64,000 nucleotides of DNA from Phycomyces nitens (lineage: Eukaryota; Mucoromycota; Mucoromycetes; Mucorales; Phycomycetaceae). The first letter of the stretch is position 1; the number at the start of each line of letters is the position of its first letter. Below are positions 48,066 to 60,608 of the stretch, in pieces. The notes below the pieces were generated by a model that saw only the letters and a list, made by a program, of their open reading frames with translations, did not search any database and was not told the DNA's origin. The translations under genes and the position numbers were made by a program. Location: positions 4,060,001 to 4,124,000 of the forward strand of contig JAHRBC010000004.1 in the NCBI GenBank assembly GCA_022702545.1, read 5' to 3'.

Positions 48066-48453
48066 CGCCCTTTGAACGCAGTAAAATCAAAGGATGAAGA
48101 GCAAGATGAGCAAGAGATGAATACCAGACACAGACAAACAAAAATGGCGGTCAATGGCAAATGCTGTGTAACTCTCACAAGGGCAGTCCAACATCTGTCT
48201 CCATCACTGTCACACCGTACAAGAGGAGGTCAATTTAACAAAAAAGCACCTGTCAGGATCCTTGGCAGCAACCACCCGAGTTATTTATCAGGATCAGAAT
48301 TTCATATGAAGGAACTTTGTGTTTCTAATCAGGAACCTCTTTAATGAACTTGTAAATCCTTGTCCTACATCTCTTGTTATTTTTATCTTTAAACACCGTT
48401 TTGATTTGCCTTTTTTTCTTCTCTTGTCTATTCTTCTTTTAATTTCTTTGATT
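48066..48453. promoter_or_regulatory. Bidirectional promoter between formin and RFT1
   Basis: The two start codons face away from each other across 388 bp, so both promoters must lie here or overlap. The RFT1 side is pyrimidine-rich (about 48360-48450, many TTTT and CTTCT runs). No specific factor site stands out. Confidence 0.6.
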
Positions 48454-50303
48454 ATGTCCAATTCAACCGGGACTGATGGCCTACTGGCATCATCAGTCAA
48501 AGGAGTCTATTACCTCATCATGCTCCAGTTAATGTCACGCCTAGTCACATTCATACTCCACCAAATCGTCCTACGCTTCACTTCAGCCGAGACACTCGGA
48601 ATCGCGTCAGTTCAGTTTGAACTTCTCTTGTCCACCATTCTTTTCCTGTCCCGTGAAGGCTTCCGGTGTGCACTATTACGCAGTCAGGATACAACTACCT
48701 CGAGCTCAAAATCTCCTTTGGGAGTTGTAGACACAACACCCGAGGGCATAGAGCAAAAGACGACAAACGTAGCCTATATCCCAACCTGCCTTGGTCTCAT
48801 CACCACTATCTTGGCCTGTTCGTACTTTTTGTCTTTTGATCAGACATGCCCTCACTACCACCTTTCTGTGGTTATATTTGGCGTGGCTGCCATGGCTGAA
48901 TTACTTATCGAGCCACTATTTATCTTTGCCCTCCAAAGGCTTTATTTCCAAGTACGCGTCTCTGTCGAGGGAGTTGCTGTGGTGCTCAGATGTTTGGTGA
49001 CATTTGGACTCACGATATTGGGAAGTCGTGGAGGAGGAGAGAATTCATATGGTGTCTTGGCTTTTGCAATTGCCCAACTAGTGTTTGGAATCACTATGAT
49101 GGTTGGCTATCTTGGGTTCTTTGCAATGGAGGTCTCCAAAGGAAACATCAGTCTTGAGTCACTCTACCCTCGCCGCCTTGTGAGTGCGGATGGAAGGTGA
49201 GTCTGATTTGGTCAAGACTGGTATGCTAATCTATACCTAGAGTCTATTGGTTTGATCGCACCTTGCTTGACCTCTCCATTACCCTCACCAAGCAATCCTT
49301 GCTGAAACACGTCTTGACAGAGGGAGATAAGATGCTGATCACTGCCTTGAGCACAGATGAAAATCAAGGTGTATATGCTTTTGTGGTGAACTATGGTGCG
49401 TGCTGTGCAACTAAGCAGTGTACAAGGTTATATCTGCTCACAACACATTTTCTTATGTTCATTCTCTAGGTTCTCTTGTGGTACGCATCCTCTTTCAGCC
49501 CTTGGAAGAAACAGGCCGGACTCTGTTCTCAAAGGTGCTCAGTATATCGCCTGATCAGAAAGAGAGTGCAATTACAACTGTAACTGATGTACTTGTTGTA
49601 ATCATACGGTTTCATGTGCTACTTGGCTTACTTTTTGTCTGTTTTGCCACAAACTATACCAGTACCCTCATTGATCTACTGGTTGGAAAAGAATGGTCAA
49701 CGGTACGAAATGCGCCGCAGGTACTCTCGGCCTATTGTCTATATGTTCCAATGATGGGTATCAATGGTATTACCGAAGCCTTTGTTCAATCTGCCGCTTC
49801 TTCATCCGATCTTACTCGCCAGAGCTATGCTATGATTGGATTCTCGATATGCTTCATATTGGCTGGGTATCTATGGATGAGTGTGTGGGACTTTGGGGCG
49901 ATTGGGCTTGTGATGGCCAACATGGTAAATGTGGGTATCCGCATCACCTACAGTCTTCATTTCATTAAGAAGTATGTGGGGGCCCAAAGTAGCAAGCTAT
50001 ATATCCGCCAATGGATACCCCATAGACTAACAGTGGCAGCCTTTGCTGCCTCTTGGGCAATTACTCGATGGTCATACCATCACATTGGGTGGCAAACCCT
50101 TGATCAAAAGGCAAAACACGTTAGTGTTGGTGTAGCCTGCTTTGGTGTGGTCTGTGCGGTAATGTAAGTACTATCACAAACACACAGTTACAAGGCCTGC
50201 TTTAATCATCCAAATCATACATATGTATATATATAGTTATAAAAAGGAGCAAAGTTTCCTGAGAGATCTGATGCGTCTGGCCAAGGGCAGAAAGCAAGAT
50301 TAG
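48454..50303 (+). CDS. RFT1: RFT1, ER oligosaccharide-lipid translocation protein
   Basis: Multi-spanning ER membrane protein required for N-glycosylation, linked to flipping of Man5GlcNAc2-PP-dolichol (its direct flippase activity is debated). Exons 48454-49196, 49241-49395, 49470-50163, 50237-50303; 552 aa (yeast 574). Early residues VYYLIMLQLMSRLVTFILHQ and FLSREGFRCALLR are characteristic of the family, as are ELLIEPLFIFALQRLYFQVR, SLLKHVLTEGDKMLI and GVYAFVVNYGSLVVRILFQP followed by LEET in the middle. Many hydrophobic segments of about 20 residues indicate 10-14 membrane spans. The C-terminus is short and basic (MRLAKGRKQD), facing the cytosol in the usual model. The stop is only 53 bp from the convergent protease stop. 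Confidence 0.94.
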
Positions 50304-50356
50304 AAGGATATTATGAAAATAGTAAATATATTTATATATTTATATTCTGCAATAGT

Positions 50357-51708
50357 CTATTTGCTGCGAGCAATCTTCACATTGGGGATATTCTGGTTAA
50401 AGATAATATAATGGTTCTTAATGAACGTATCGCCCAGAATAGTAAAAGGGAGACCACCATAGCCAAATCCAGCAGTACAGCGCCCAGGCTCATTATGAAA
50501 GATCAAGGATTCAACAGGGATCGTGAACTGTCTCTTGCCCAATTTCAAGTGGAGAGGCTTAAGCTTGGTTGTGTCGCAGTCAATGATAAAGGTGCCATCC
50601 CTACGATCAATTGCATTGTATACTTGTGCAATAGAATGTGCGACCTCATCAGTGAACAAGAGAAGGGTGGTTCCGGTATCAATGATGGCATCGAATGGAG
50701 AAGTTATGACAGACTGGTTGCCAACCTTGACAGCATTTACATCGACACCCCAGAATCCTTTTTTTTTTGTTAACCCAAGCCAATTAGATTAATTAACGCT
50801 CGATCAGCATATTATGCAAACATACCTTGAGTTTTGTTTACAGCAAGAGTCGTAAGGGGTCCATCAATATGTTTGGGATTATAATCTCCAAATACGATTT
50901 CTAATAAATTGACAATATAAGAATACTAGGAGAGTATAGTGGCCAATAATTGCATTTACCTCCTCCTCCTGTATTAGCCGCCTTTCCATAATAGGTACTA
51001 AAGATGGGCTTCTTGATGGCTTTTTGTTTGATCAGATTGTCGACAGGCGTCAAGATATTCTTGAGGGTATTAAGTTTACTGAATCCCAGACCCAGTAAGC
51101 CATCAATTGGCTTGTACATGAACGAAGGTGATTCAAACTCGGCAAGTTCAATGCCCTGCTTCTTGATAGTCAAGTTGCCGAGACGAAGAGTATCGTAGCC
51201 AAGTTTACCGGAAGCTGTCGACCCATCGCCATAGCTGATTTCCCAGGTTCGCTTGGTTTTCTTGTATGTCTTTGATTTCTTTGGGTCAAACTTGGTTTGC
51301 TTTGGTCCGCAAGAATCACAGCTAGTGGACACTGTTTTGCACGATATCGGTAAAGAGAACAAGAATATATGTCAAGGTAGCAATGTGTTTACCTGCCCAG
51401 AGATCGGAAGACCCGGTATCAAATACAAGACGCATCGATTGAGGAGGTGTACCAATGGTGACATTACCATAATACATGATATCATACAAGTAGTCTGTCA
51501 AGGAAACCTTGCCAACCGAGAAAGAAGTGGGGCCCTCGATAAAGCGCGAATACTTTGCGCGTGCGTTCAACACACTGCGAGTAGCATTGAATTTAAACTG
51601 ATGGTTAGAGTGCAAGCTGAAAGTAGGAAGCTTTTTAGATGTTTTTGCAGGAGCCGCATTGACTGTCAAGGTCAAACAAAAGGCAGCTATCAAGGGCAAT
51701 AGCTTCAT
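50357..51708 (-). CDS. Secreted aspartic protease (pepsin family A1)
   Basis: Pepsin-like endopeptidase, 387 aa. Exons 51393-51708, 50960-51331, 50826-50900, 50357-50757. The N-terminus [18 protein letters not shown] is a clear signal peptide, followed by a propeptide of about 70 residues. Both catalytic Asp motifs are present: DTGSSDLW in the first lobe and DTGTTLLL in the second; the flap Tyr is in [23 protein letters not shown] and the C-terminal [20 protein letters not shown] are typical of the family. A Cys pair follows the first active site (SCDSCG) and another lies in the second lobe (DCDTTK, RCTAG). No KDEL, GPI signal or membrane anchor is seen, so it is probably extracellular or vacuolar, like rhizopuspepsin and mucorpepsin. 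Intron 3 ends in a poly-A tract before the AAG acceptor. Confidence 0.93.
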
Positions 51709-52618
51709 TATAAGGAAAGGAATGGGTGTCTTGAGGTCTTGAAAGGAGAGTATGAAAAAGACTGGGATAAAGACGGTTCAAACAAGACTTGGTTGGCTTT
51801 ATATGTTGATTTATGGTGATATTTTTTTTCACTTATGAAATCCTCATTCTGGTGTTCCATGACAGGATCTATACTTTGTATGACTGTATTTGTGGTTTTG
51901 CACAGATATTCTTTTGTGAAGCGTATATATTGGTGCGTATATGTATTGTATGAGGGTGATTTGCACGAGTGGACTACATGTTGAAGATCACCAAATTTGA
52001 GTATAAATCCCTAATGAGGACAATTTTATTTTGAGCAAATATTGTGTGTTACATAGCTTACTCACCATTTTAGCCTTGCAAGATCTCATACAGCATAATT
52101 GGCCAGACGCAAATATCATTTCTATTGTTTGCTAAACAACGATCGATGTACAACATATTCTTTTAATTGTAGATCTTACTTATTAAAGCCATGGAATCTA
52201 GTGTAAATTTTGACTTACATTGGCCTACTAAAGATTATTAAAGAAGACCACAGGCTTCTGTTTGGACAGGTTACATTGATCTATAGTACTCTTGATGCTT
52301 TCGGTAGCCAATAGACTGTAGAATTGTCAGTAATGGAAAAAAAAGAGAGGAGGATCCGGAGCTATTAAATATGTAAGCCGACATGTCGGAAAAGTCCAAT
52401 GCATATGGAGATAAGAGACAAAGTGATACATATAGATATAGGTATAATGGACATCTAAATGTACATTTGAGTGTTCCCATACGAGCATTTTGCATTATAA
52501 TTCCCTTTTAATAATTATAATAATAATAATAATGAAAAATAAATTAAACTCGGATTTATATACTAGGAATAAAAACCTATAGCAAGTATACAAGATAGAC
52601 ACACAAGATAATAGTAGT
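51709..52618. other. Intergenic, protease promoter
   Basis: About 0.9 kb upstream of the protease start and downstream of the dehydrogenase stop, AT-rich, with an AAT run near 52520-52535. No gene or RNA is supported. Confidence 0.55.
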
Positions 52619-54096
52619 CTAGGATCTTGCTTCTTCAGGGAAACATTCATGCAATAATTCTGGTTCCAGCTGACAAAAAGACAGGGTTTGTCTCCAGATC
52701 CTATCCCAGACCTCGTTATCTTTTAGGTGTTCGTTTTTTATAGACACAAGAGGGACTATCTGCCTGGCTTCATTGGACCAGTAACACCCACTGGGACTAG
52801 GGACATTGAATGCCAAGAAAAGCGGTGTCCGGCTTCCTTCTTTGATAGATAACATGATAAAGTCGAATAGGCGAGAGAGAAAGAAGAGTGAAAAGACTGT
52901 TGTATGCGCAAAGAGCCTTGTCCTGACAGTACCAGGATGATAAGCTAATAATAATAATAATAATAATAATTGAATTAAACCAAGTATCCCATGTTAATAG
53001 TATATAAATGGATATTTAATCACATACCATATACTCTGATGTTGCTCTTGTATGCTGCCAATTGGATTCCTAGTGCTTTTACTGCTTGGGCCAAACAGAG
53101 CTTGCTGTGAGCATACGATGTTAGGCCATCCCACCCATAGGAAGAACGAGTGAAATCAAAGTCGACTGTAGTAGTAGCATAAAGAGTTGAACTCGACGCG
53201 AATAATACAAAGCCGTTTTCTTTTTCGATCCATGGAAGCAATAAAAGGGTGAGGAGCATTGGAGAGATGTAGTTCTGAGCATATGGTATGAGTCAAGATG
53301 TCCTGTTACCAATATTCCTTACCACTTGGTGCTGTGCCTCAAACCCGTCGACAGTTGTGTGGCAAGGAGTATTCATGATTCCAGCATTGTCTATTCAAAT
53401 CGTTAAACCCATATTGCTTTTTTTTCATCTGTTTTATTATTAATAATAATAAAACAGATCTTTTTAAATATGATTGAAACAATATACGTACTAATTAATC
53501 CGTTAAGCTGGCCTTTTGGTACAATATTCTTGATTTTCTCTGCCATGGCGCGTACACTTTGAAGAGATGCCAAGTCTCCTACTACCCAAGAAACCTTTTC
53601 CGCCCATGGGTGAGTTACAGGACATTTATCTCGCTCAGTCTTGGATGCTGGTGTTTGATATTATATTTATATATTATTAGTTTTTTTTTATAATCACATT
53701 GAAATAAAATGAAAATTGAATAAATCGAAATGTCCATTTACCAACAATCACATGAAAACCAGCATTTAAAAGACCCCCGACTATTGCGCTTCCAATACCC
53801 GAATCTCCTCCAGTCACCACAATTGTACGTTTGCCACTCGTCAATTGATGATCTCTCACCAATTCATCCACATGAGCTTCTTGAGTCTGCCGATCAGTAC
53901 CCAAACCACGTTGCCACAGAACAGTAACAGCAGTCTCTGCTACACCCAATATGTAGACACGTAGCCAAATTGGCAGAAAGTGACAGTGGCTGACGGCAAG
54001 ATTGATTGCCATCATCACATTAGCTCCATTGCCTTTGTAATGGCCATAAAGCCAGAATGCCGTAAAGGATCCAAAGAATAACAGAATGAGCCACAT
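52619..54096 (-). CDS. Membrane-anchored short-chain dehydrogenase/reductase
   Basis: NAD(P)-dependent oxidoreductase of the SDR superfamily, retinol dehydrogenase-like layout, substrate unknown. Exons 53742-54096, 53492-53647, 53323-53390, 53028-53274, 52619-52944; 383 aa, longer than classical SDRs (about 250) because of an N-terminal hydrophobic region. The first ATG (54096) gives MWLILLFFGSFTAFWLYGHY, a signal anchor, and a second hydrophobic segment follows. The cofactor site is TGGDSGIG, then NNAG is rebuilt across the exon 2/3 junction (LINNAGIMN). The catalytic Ser lies in FASSSTLYA and Tyr/Lys in YAHSK. AYHPGTVRTRLF is the usual segment after the active site. The frame is open upstream of 54096 but contains no ATG. 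The protein probably faces the ER or lipid droplet; this is inference. Confidence 0.88.
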
Positions 54097-56347
54097 TCTG
54101 TACCTATAGTTAATAGGCCGGTGGGTTTGATAAATATTTAAAAATAAAAAAGTAAAAAGCAATAAAGAGAAGCGTAGAGCGAATACAGGGTTTGTTATTT
54201 TCAATTAGTATTATTATTATTGGGTGATCGTAAACAGCTTATTTATTACTGCCGAGACAAATAGCATATGGAGAAAACATACACATTGTATCTTTTAGGA
54301 TACTTGTTTCAATATATCTATGTCACATTGCTTTAAATAGCAGTAGATTGGAGTATCCAAGACCATAAACGTTTATGACTAGAATTAAAGATACTCATAC
54401 CTTGTGATATCTTCGTCTCTACAAGAACATTAATATTTGATGCCTATCAAAAGAATGACAATCCAGATCATATGAATTGAACCGTGTGAACTGATCTCCA
54501 ATACTTCTACTATACTTTCTTTCTTTTGGATGACAAGCATAATATCTTGTCGAGCAACAATGCGTAATTCATAAAAGATTATACTAATGCCCATCCCTAC
54601 CAAGAATATTCTGCCTGTTTTCAATTTTACTTTTATTTTTTTTGTCAAGAATATCTTTACACAAACTATAAAACTTGGGCAATATTAGTTTACCTAATAT
54701 TTTTGTTTGCTTGAAAATCTAGAGTAAAATGTGAAAAATATTATCAAGGCTATAAACACAACATATATCTTTTACAAATGTCAAGTTCAGGAACATTGTA
54801 AATCGGCTATATAAAAATGTTCAATGAAAATTTCCCGACATGTCTGTGTTTGATCTAATTTATACACCGACGATTGCTCAGTTGGTGTAGTACTTATTTA
54901 GTAATATTTAATTTAAAAAACAAGGAACAAATCTAGTTACACACTAGTTTTTATCCTAGCAACAGTACAATTTAAAAAGTCTATCTCTATATGTCAATCC
55001 GTAATAACCCTATTAGCAAAAAAAAGTTTAAAATCAAAGATCTCTCAAGTTGTACGACAAAACATTCTCCGAAATTATATGACTTTTAAAGTACTAAATA
55101 CCATATCCGTATTGGTATCCCGTCTTTATTTTATTTTTTGGTTTTGGTTTTAATGGTTCTCATCAAAGTAACAAGGATTTCGATACATGTCAACTAATGT
55201 TTGTAATTTGCCTGAGAATAAGTATACTATCTCATTGCAAATATGGGCCATGTATTTCCCTTTTTTTTCTTTTTGAAAATAAACCATTCGGTATTAAATG
55301 AAAATAATGAGGATTGAAATTAAACAAGGGATGAATTATGCTTTTTTTTGTGGATTTTCATTCCACATTGGCATTTTATCAGTGATAGATAGTCATTGAT
55401 TTATTCATTCACTATCATATCCACATTTACATGTAAGAGTATACATTGTGCAATATATTTGACATTTGAAATGCATGCACCTATACTATCCTGCTTTCTT
55501 TGCAAATCTATTCTAGTTGACCCCAATTAATATGGTTTACAAACTGTCTAGATTCAAAGTGTTTGATCCTCCTAAACTTTCTCTGTTTTTCTTTTCTTGG
55601 AGTATCCAAGATATATATTGAATTTTTTTATTTTACAAATAATGTCTTTAATAATAAAGACTTTGATGATAGCGAATGGTATGGATTGTTGCAGGTATGT
55701 TCACTTTATTAGGCAACATATCAATATATTATCCAGCAAAGCAAAGCCTTTCCTTTGATAGGTTTTGGTTCCTTTGGTTATAAAGATAATCTAATGGGTA
55801 CCTCTAGACTCTGATATTATATTCTTTATAGAAAACATCAGGCGAGATTGTATGCAACAGTTGGATATACAACTTGGTTTCTGTAAGACTAAAGATCCAT
55901 GTTTATTATCTACTGTTGTGCTTATAGATCCTATTTTATCTTGCCAACTTTGGTTTTCATTCTTTTAACCTTGCGAGCATGTTTTATTCTGGCCCATCAC
56001 ATCAAACATGTATGAGAATGTAAAGAGATCTCTCAAATAAAGTTTCTTTGTTTTATACCAATGATTTCCAAAAGAAGATGACAAGCAATGATATAAGCTG
56101 GTGGGAAAACTCGACTTGAACAATAGACTGACAAGCTAATCAACAGAGAAAATATCCAGAGAAAGCACCCACCTTTTCTTTTAAAAAAAAAACATTCAAA
56201 CCATCTCGCCATTTTTCCGCCTTGAACTCGCCTCGAAGTCAGGGTTACGTCACTGTCAGTAAAAGCCTGGACAGCTAAACTTTCGCCTGTAAAGAAGAGT
56301 AAAACAAGAGCGTTGCTTTCTGTTCCTTATTCTTATCTGCAGAGAAA
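54097..56347. other. 2.25-kb divergent intergenic region
   Basis: Between the starts of the dehydrogenase (-) and TMEM256 (+). Mostly AT-rich and without a supported gene. A CRE-like TTACGTCA at 56245-56252 lies about 100 bp before the TMEM256 start, in a locally GC-richer stretch (56200-56290). A fragment near 54873-54892 looks like a tRNA A box but lacks the rest of a tRNA. Confidence 0.6.
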
Positions 56348-56859
56348 ATGGCTTCTAACCTCTACTGGAAAGCTGGCAGCGTACTAGGTAAGACCCCCCC
56401 CCCCCCCCCCCAGCAATATCCTCCGGGACAAACTGACAATTATTTTAGGCTTGACCGCCATTGGTCTGGGTGCATTTGGTGCTCATGCCCTTGCCAAGTA
56501 TACTGGTAATGATGATGCCAAGTTGCGCGTAAGTTTTCCCATCTTGTCAGGCACATAAGCTTTATGAGAATAGGATTGGTAAACAAAAAAAAAGTGCTAA
56601 TCATGGAATGCAGAACTGGAAGACTGCTTCCGAGTACCAGCTGCTCCACGCAGTCGCTTTGTTGGCTGTGTCTAGTATTCCTTTGGCCGTTCGTCGTGTG
56701 CATCCTGCAGCCATGCCATTGATGTTGGGAGGAACAATTGCATTCAGTGGCTCAATCTACTTGTTGACTTTGGACCGCGATCGGTTCCGTCCTCTGGGTC
56801 CTGTGACGCCCTTGGGTGGTTTAGCGATGATGGCCGGCTGGGCAGCTCTGTTGCTATGA
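56348..56859 (+). CDS. TMEM256/DUF423 family small membrane protein
   Basis: 121-aa integral membrane protein of unknown function, conserved from bacteria (YwdK/YgdD) to animals (TMEM256). Exons 56348-56387, 56449-56528, 56614-56859, introns 61 and 85 bp. The family signature GLTAIGLGAFGAHAL spans the first splice junction, followed by NWKTASEYQLLHAVALLAVS and IAFSGSIYLLTLD. The last segment, LGPVTPLGGLAMMAGWAALL, is also characteristic. About four membrane helices are expected. Intron 1 begins with the donor GTAAGA and then a run of about 18 C, an unusual place for such a tract. Mitochondrial location is reported for the animal protein; here it is only an inference. Confidence 0.9.
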
Positions 56860-56965
56860 CAACATATCTTTTTATTTTTTATAAATGAAATGAAGGGTTT
56901 ACAGCCATATCTTTTTTTTTGCATTCCTCAGCTTCCTCTTCCTTTTAACCCTCATTTTCTTTTCC

Positions 56966-57292
56966 ATGTTGAGTAAACGAGCCAAGGGATGGCGGTGGTG
57001 GATGCGACGACCAAATAAACGGTTCAGTTCGTGTCCATCAGAGTCCAGTGCAACCGTATCATCGACAGGATACTGTGGGAGTTTTTCATCGGAACAATCG
57101 GAAGTCCCGTCAGATAGATCCGTCTACAGTAAACCCTGGGCATCGTCCAATAGATTACATGACAAGGGCAAAGAAGAAGTGGGTCGATGGCTAGAAGACA
57201 CGCTGGGGATTCATTTCCATACACACGAGAATCGTCCAATGCGTCTTCAGGACAAGATCAAGGCTGGCCTGGGTCGCTTAATAAGACGCTAA
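56966..57292 (+). CDS. Small basic orphan ORF
   Basis: Uninterrupted ORF of 108 aa starting 106 bp after the TMEM256 stop. The protein is basic at both ends (MLSKRAKGWRWWMRRPNKRF; KIKAGLGRLIRR) with a Ser-rich middle (SSCPSESSATVSSTGYCGSF). The middle of the second half reads EEVGRWLEDTLGIHFHTHEN and could form a helix. I do not recognise the family. In favour of a real gene: an ATG in a pyrimidine-rich leader context, balanced composition, and length well above the local chance expectation in AT-rich sequence. Against: no intron and very little room for its own promoter, so it could instead be part of the TMEM256 3' UTR. Confidence 0.5.
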   Translation: MLSKRAKGWRWWMRRPNKRFSSCPSESSATVSSTGYCGSFSSEQSEVPSDRSVYSKPWASSNRLHDKGKEEVGRWLEDTLGIHFHTHENRPMRLQDKIKAGLGRLIRR

Positions 57293-57510
57293 GTTTCTTT
57301 ACGCGTCCATGCTTGTTTTATAAAGATGCTTTTGTGTGCTTATTGTGCTTACACAAACTGTGAAGCCTTTAATTTAATTAATGGGCGCTGTGTTTGATGT
57401 AATGTAATGTAAGCCAGGCCGGTTATAAAGCAAAACATACTCCTATCATTGTAACTTTTATTAAATAATAAACTCAACATTTGGACACACTGGAATCCTA
57501 TAATAATATT

Positions 57511-58098
57511 TCAATAATCATCTCGATTGGATCGTCTACTACTTTTCTTGTCCGATTGTCTCTTCTTGACGTCTTTGCGTCTAGTGTCTTCAAGTTGTTG
57601 TCTAGTAGCAATTTCAAAAGCGAGTTTAGACAAAATGGACCTCAAGTAATCTTATATATACTTGCAATTTTTTGACACGATCCAATGTTTTATCATCAGG
57701 CTCTTTAGGAACTGCCACTGCGAGTCTTAGTTGGCTGAGAAGCTTATCATAGCAATCTTGGACATTCTTTGCTTGGGATCGAGTACGATCAGAAGTGATG
57801 ATCAGATCGCCTGTCTTTGTAGATTTCAGTTTGTGTTTGGCATATTGAGGAATCCAGTCTGCTTCCTGAAGCGCAAATCGCAAAGTTGTCTTTGTGCTGA
57901 CTGAATGACTAATGAGTATTTGCCAAATCCGATATCTCACTTGCCTTTGTTTACATTCTGTCCTCCGGGACCGCTACTGCGGCTAAAAGTTAATTGGAGT
58001 TGGCTGTCTGGAATGCTTTTCTTTGACAGATGCTGTATCCAATCGGTGGCCTTTGCGTAGGACCACACAGATGAGGATGTTGAATAGAATCGAAACAT
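57511..58098 (-). CDS. Mitochondrial peptidyl-tRNA hydrolase, ICT1/Pth4 type
   Basis: Class I release-factor-like rescue factor of 159 aa that frees peptides from stalled mitochondrial ribosomes. Exons 57945-58098, 57666-57900, 57511-57601. The RF-1 domain contains the catalytic GGQ in SSGPGGQNVNKVSTKTTLRF (residues 41-60), preceded by IPDSQLQLTFSRS. Later TSDRTRSQAKNVQDCYDKL matches the conserved family segment SxxxRSQxxNxxxC. The basic C-terminal tail (RRKDVKKRQSDKKSSRRSNR) is the ribosome-docking extension. The N-terminus MFRFYSTSSSVWSYAKA has a mitochondrial presequence character. Both introns use GC donors (GCAAGT at 57944 and 57665); intron 1 is 44 bp and intron 2 is 64 bp, with phases agreeing. 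For intron 2 no GT-donor alternative keeps the C-terminal frame. Confidence 0.9.
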
Positions 58099-58255
58099 TT
58101 AAAGAAAAAATATAATATAATTATTATTTTTTTGCAGATCCAAAAAGTCTATGTTGTTTATTGGCCTCGGCTAAACGAAATTAAACTACATTTAAGAATC
58201 AACAAAAAAAAAGAAAAAAAAGAAAAAAAGGAACTTCCACTCCTTTAAAAAATGT

Positions 58256-60369
<2,114 letters not shown>

Positions 60370-60608
60370 TTAAAAAAAAAAAGAAAAAATGTGTGTGTTT
60401 TTTAAAGGATTTTTAAAATTTTTTTTGGGTTTTTTTGTATATAAAAAGACAAGCCCAGGCAAAAAAAAGAAGTTGAAGGGAGGAGAGGAAGGAGCGAGCT
60501 CAAGCAAACCGCCTTGAATCATCTCCCAAATCCATGTAAAATTTTTTGTGGGCGGTTTCCCAATCTAGCCAATCACAGTCGTCGCTCAGACTGGCTTTCC
60601 ACTCCATC

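Noticed and set aside
54097..54204. N-terminal extension of the short-chain dehydrogenase frame
   Set aside because: The frame is open upstream but contains no ATG; the extension would start at TTG, so the ATG at 54096 is used.
54873..54892. tRNA-like A box (GCTCAGTTGGTGTAG)
   Set aside because: No B box, no acceptor stem and no anticodon arm could be found downstream, so it is not a tRNA gene.
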